Both the position numbers and the translations under genes were made by a program. From Paramacrobiotus richtersi (Eukaryota > Tardigrada > Eutardigrada > Parachela > Macrobiotidae): DNA of 23,368 nucleotides. Of this stretch, positions 19,376 to 23,368 are shown piece by piece. The number at the start of each line of letters is the position of its first letter. Within the stretch, counting starts at the first letter, position 1. The stretch lies in the NCBI GenBank assembly GCA_034698045.1, contig JAQGAU010000834.1, positions 1 to 23,368 on the forward strand, given 5' to 3'. The notes beneath the pieces were generated by a model, which saw only the letters and a program-made list of their open reading frames with translations, was not told the DNA's origin and did not search any database.

Positions 19376-20377
19376 ATGATTTAATGGTTTAACGTCCAAC
19401 GCAACCGTTCAATACCGCTCGAGCATCAGACACTTTCCTATCAACAAAAGCACAAGAACTACAGTAGGTACTACAAAAAAACAGCATCAGGGAAACCCTC
19501 CTGATTTATTGGGAAAGTGATACAGCGAAGCTGGCGCTAAAATGACTACTGCAGTTATGTCATACTAGAAACTGAAACCAAAATAACCAACACCAGTCTT
19601 ATCGTTCAAAACCGCCTTAGTACGTGGCAATGTACCCAACACCGATGTCGCGGTTCCTCTAACGACAGCAACAAAAAAACGCTCCTAATCAGGGAAAGGT
19701 AGACAGCACTCCTCACAAAAACGTGAGAAATGAGGTCACGACAATCCACAATTCTCAACAGAAATCGGTACAACCATTCTCTCACGAACACATTAGAAGG
19801 CCAAAAATATCGGGCTGCTTAATCTTCTTTGCCATTTCCTTAAACGTCCCGATCCTTGACGTTCGTCGGTCGCCAAGAGCAGGAATGTAAACGCGACTTG
19901 TGACACAGTTTGTATGGCTTAAAAATTCAGCACTGCAGGGTACTGTGCGCTTCTAATTGCATCTACGTGGGTACTCTTGGAGCCCTTTCTGTTTCACCCA
20001 CAAGTTGTCTTTTCTGATGATATTAGTATATTGATAGAGTTAATGTGCGCTTGGCAGCTTCAGTGCCGTTTTATTTAACCGCTTTTTTTTCGTACTATGT
20101 CGGCTAAACTCCTGGTGCGCCAGCGGCCCAAATTCTGTAATTTATGGGAATCTTCGATGATTGCCGCAATAACTTTTGTATTGTAATGATTCTGTCTAAC
20201 AAAACATGTCTAACATGACTTGACTGAATACACGCTCAATTACTATGCGCATCCCATTAATTATTCAACACAAACACAAAAATTAACAATCCCCTATGCA
20301 GCGCAGAACGCAATAAGTAATAACCGAGATGTCGGTGAAGTCGGATTACGCCACTTTTTTACGGTGTTTCACTAGGA
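19376..20377. other. Intergenic between G flank and relic R
   Basis: No receptor exon, RNA gene or terminal-repeat element was found. The plus strand at 19420-19800 is A/C-rich with several poly-A runs. A 61-codon minus-strand open frame at 19606-19791 is leucine-rich and hydrophobic but lacks any receptor motif. I cannot assign it. Confidence 0.35.
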
Positions 20378-20811
20378 TTATCCACATCGATGGCAGCTGG
20401 CATTGCAGCGTTGTAAACTATCGCAAATATCTTTCCCTCCATGATCAAGAATCTCGTGAACCACAAACACATACGTTGAAAACAATCCAAACACCTGAAA
20501 CCGAAAGCACTGACTCGAAGGAAGGATCATCGACATAATAGTTATCATATGGCACACTTTTCATAAAATATACCACACACCATCATGTTATGTCCATGCC
20601 ACAACGTGCTGCTTACAGGCTAAGAAATAAAAATCCGAGCGGACTGTTTACTTACGGTTATTGTGAAGTTACGGTCAACAACATAAATACCACCAACGGT
20701 AACCGTTAGGGGCTTTTGCCGCATGGAGGTCGCATTTCTACACGATTGCATTCAAGCCAGATGCAAAATGAACAGCTGATTAGAAAGAATTAGTTTGAAC
20801 AACGCATTCAT
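20378..20811 (-). pseudogene. GR-family relic R: degenerate exon 2 plus exon 3, exon 1 missing
   Basis: Exon 3 (20378-20494) follows a TTTCAG acceptor and reads V-F-G-L-F-S-T-Y-V-F-V-V-H-E, the TM7 motif, then a 38-residue exon product rich in cysteine with an N-A-S sequon, and TAA. Exon 2 ends at 20656 (ACC before GTAAGT). Its last part reads R-Q-K-P-L-T-V-T, then G-G-I-Y-V-V-D-R-N-F-T-I-T. Upstream in the same frame come A-L-F-K (from about 20811) and then an in-frame TGA before the R-Q-K-P-L part. The exon 2 start has no clean acceptor. The 194 bp left before H exon 3 cannot hold an exon 1, and none is seen. The sequence is far more divergent than any other member here. Most likely a 3' remnant cut off by the duplication that placed H next to it. 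Confidence 0.7.
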
Positions 20812-21005
20812 ATCAACTGAAGCACCAATCTAAATCCCGAATGGAGATCCACACTACTCTGTACCGGTACAGATGTTTGAGCTCAGATTTTGCTTTGATT
20901 CATAAAATTAATGGTAAATGACATGGCAGAACCGAAACCAGATGTTCATAGGCTGTTCTGCACGAAAATCAAAAAAGGCTTTTGACAGGGATTAGCCAGT
21001 TTGTT

Positions 21006-22420
21006 TCAGAACAAAGACGTATGATTAAAAGCAACGGTACAATTCCAGCAAAATCCACTGCAGTTGGAGGCCGATGGGACATCAACAGGGTTGTTGACCA
21101 AATCACGCACAACGAGGACATAGGTTAAAAATATGCCAAGCATCTGCAAATCAACGCAGTTAGAACAGATATCCGCATTAAAACTGAGCCACTGTTAGAA
21201 CGGTACGTACCGACAATGCAAGGTTCCTATCAACGTTACAAAACTTTCCAGCTGTGATTACTAACGGCTTTTGACGGAACCTTTGTAAACGCAGCAGTAG
21301 CTTTGCCTCGGCAGCTTCATCACAAACATCCTCTGCATACACTTTGTTCTCTATTGCTCCAAAAAGTCTTTCGATCTAAAAACAAATTCAATGAGCGACA
21401 GAGACAGAAATCCCACTCGGACGTTGTGATACGTACTGCCGAAGAGAACTGGACGGAAAGTGCAACAGGGACGGCAACCAAAGCTGCAGCATACCACAGA
21501 ATCATAACAGCGGGAAACAACGGTGCAAGCGTCAGTCCTTTCGCAACAAAGGTTTTGTTGTCGAACGAGGACGAAAAAGATAGGATTACGAAAAGCATAG
21601 TCAGAAAGTGTAACAGCAATATAGTCGAGAAACAGTCTTCGAGACCTTTCGATATTTTCTCAACCCGCAAGATGACAGAATTTGAGAGTGTATCAAATCG
21701 GATGCCGCGCCCGCTTTGCGAAACTGTGTCACTTCGAAGAAAAGCCGTCAGTTCAGCTAGAAGATCTCTGAGGTAGAACAAGACAGCGCAGAAAAGAGTA
21801 ATTATCAGTTGCTCTATCCAAACAACGATGCCCTGGAACAGCAGCAACAAGGTCTCGACAAGGTAAAAAGAGGTCTTTCCCGGAAACGGAAAGTAGTCCA
21901 TGCCGCTCAGTAAGCGCGGAAACTGATAAACCCATTCTGTTTCATGAATTATAAAGAACAGGAGAAACAATAATGTGCCAAATCCAATGGTCATCTGCTC
22001 GAAACGCAGCCACTTCTTGCGGATGGCGACAACTGGCTTCTCACCGGACAACTGAGTAACAAAATTTTCCAGTTCGCGCTGCACATTGCTATACTTCTTA
22101 AACTTGCTGGATATGCTGTAAAAGTATAGTACGATTATTATGCATAAAGCGACTTTTCCAACCCATTTGAAGTAGGCGAAAAATGTTTCCATACTCGCGC
22201 TGGAAAATGTGGATGCGTTTATGCCTTCGGCAGCTTCGCGAGACACGGCCACAAAGATGACCGTTACGTAAGCCAATTTGAACAGCCAGATAAAATACCG
22301 AAATAGTTTTTCCCTCTTTGGTAAAGTACCTGATGGTTTACGAATACTTAATAGTTGCAACAATTTCCATGCTAGTCCAAGTTCGCCAGGCAAAGATCCC
22401 TGGTCACTAGCACTAGTCAT
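21006..22420 (-). CDS. GR-family chemoreceptor H, intact, 428 aa
   Basis: Exon 1 21437-22420 (328 codons), ending GCA before GTACGT. Exon 2 21211-21375 (55 codons, TCG before GTACGT). Exon 3 21006-21143 (45 codons, TGA). Introns are 61 and 67 bp. The open frame extends upstream to an ATG at 22507, but the ATG at 22420 (M-T-S-A-S) aligns with the family start. Motifs include E-T-E-W-V-Y after TM3, P-G-K-T-S-F-Y before TM4, D-N-K-T in the TM5-TM6 loop, R-Q-K-P-L, N-V-D-R-N and T-Y-V-L-V-V-R-D. Extra N-A-S sequon in the first extracellular loop. The tail is three residues shorter than in the others and has three cysteines with N-C-S, N-C-T and N-H-T sequons. No lesion is seen. Confidence 0.9.
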
Positions 22421-23154
22421 GGTTTTTGGCGGAAAATGCCACATCCGGATCAATTGGTCTAGCAATATATTCTGTGGCCTACAGCATACGTACATGAAAA
22501 ACCTCAACGGCAGCTTGTGAACATTTTGTTACTAAATGTTTGCAACTTCACTGCGAAGGTGTTACCACAACGGCAGGAACATTACCTGGTACTATTCTAA
22601 ATGTTTGCAGTGATAAATGGACGAAACTATTTTCAACCTTGGAGCACAGGAGCCAATGCTGCAAAACAGTCAATAATCATCCATCCATTTGGGAATCATC
22701 TGTATGATGGATGTAAATCATGTAACGAATTCTTGCAGTGGGGGGAAAATGCGTTTGCGTAGACTGCCTAGGAGACGTCAAGGGCGATTTTATTACGGTC
22801 CCGGGTCCCGGGAGCACAGCACACTGCATTAGAAAATTCGAGTGCTGCGGCTTACAGTATAAGTCTCCTGATGGTGTTTGATGTAAGTGCGTTTGCTGCA
22901 TGACGTGAATGTTTACGTACATGTGATCGCAAGGCATGCCCTTATCCGTTGTGAAGAAACCAGAACTGGACATGGTATTAAATGACAATAACTACTGTAC
23001 ACAGTATACAATCGAACTTATTTCTGCTGCACATGCAACAGAATGATTGGTTAATTATTGCGCTGAAGATGTCGAATTCGCAAATATATTTACTGTTTTT
23101 ATACAGGATACCCGGACTTTTTTATGCTGTTTTGTAGCATCCATTCTCCTGTGT
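22421..23154. other. Upstream region of H
   Basis: Should contain the H promoter and 5' UTR. It does not resemble the B/D/E block or the F/G flank. A small GC-rich direct repeat (TCCCGGG twice) lies at about 22799-22812. Open frames here show no recognisable motif. Confidence 0.4.
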
Positions 23155-23263
23155 AACCGCTAAAACCGTCCGGACGGAAAAGCCGTCCGCCGGACACTTT
23201 TCCCCCACAACCGCCAAGACCGTCCGGATAGCCGAGAAAATGTCCGCCGTAAATTTTACCCAC
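23155..23263. repeat. Two-copy tandem repeat of about 54 bp with palindromic core
   Basis: Copy 1 (23155-23208) and copy 2 (23209-23263) both start AACCGC and share ACCGTCCGGA, GTCCGCCG and an ending CCCAC. Copy 1 contains the perfect 12-base palindrome CCGTCCGGACGG; copy 2 has only the CCGTCCGG part. More GC-rich than the surroundings. It could be the edge of a larger satellite or of a transposon end beyond the window. Confidence 0.6.
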
Positions 23264-23368
23264 CAAGTATTTTTATAAATCCACTAGCCGTCCATCTATG
23301 GCCTCCTTTTTACACCATTTAAAAGCCCTGATGATTCCGGGGATGTACATCCCTACGTCCCTTCACAT

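Noticed and set aside
1-23368. CRISPR array, operon or other prokaryotic system
   Set aside because: No spaced direct repeats; spliced GT-AG introns and GR-type proteins show a eukaryotic animal genome.

Overview
The window looks like nuclear DNA of an arthropod, probably not a well-known insect lineage; I cannot name the species. The evidence is a dense, one-directional tandem array of intron-containing seven-transmembrane chemoreceptor genes of the gustatory receptor (GR) family. All lie on the minus strand. They share one three-exon layout with phase-0 introns, mostly about 58-86 bp. Exon 1 (about 323-330 codons) encodes the cytoplasmic N-terminus and TM1-TM6. Exon 2 (55-56 codons) encodes the last intracellular loop and the first part of TM7, with an R/K-Q-K-P-L...G-K-F-C-N-V-D-R signature. 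Exon 3 (45-48 codons) encodes the rest of TM7 with a T-Y-V-L-V-V-R-D motif and an extracellular tail. The T-Y motif after a phase-0 intron matches the GR hallmark TYhhhhhQF, but the terminal QF is replaced.

Layout by rising coordinate (gene 5' ends are at the high coordinate): A (1-1084, exon 2 cut by the window edge, exon 3 outside); B (2261-3684, pseudogene with an in-frame TGA and a +2 frameshift); C (4817-7681, intact, with a 985-bp foldback DNA transposon flanked by TA in intron 1); D (9504-10919, pseudogene with frameshifts in exons 1 and 2); E (12183-13598, intact but with a weak intron-2 donor); F (14639-16068, intact); G (17582-19023, intact, close duplicate of F); R (20378-20811, relic of exons 2-3 only, no exon 1); H (21006-22420, intact).

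Intergenic DNA records how the array grew. B, D and E share an upstream block of about 170 bp that continues partly into C. An orphan copy of this kind of 5' flank sits at 16733 with no receptor exon attached, and it marks the junction of the E-flank+F to orphan-flank+G duplication. A second C-type flank lies upstream of D. A minus-strand tRNA-like sequence with A box, B box and T-run terminator lies just before the 16733 junction. No protein-coding gene outside the receptor family is convincing on either strand.

Functionally the intact genes should encode related ligand-gated chemosensory channels (established for insect GRs, inferred here). The mix of intact, broken and fragmentary copies is typical birth-and-death evolution.
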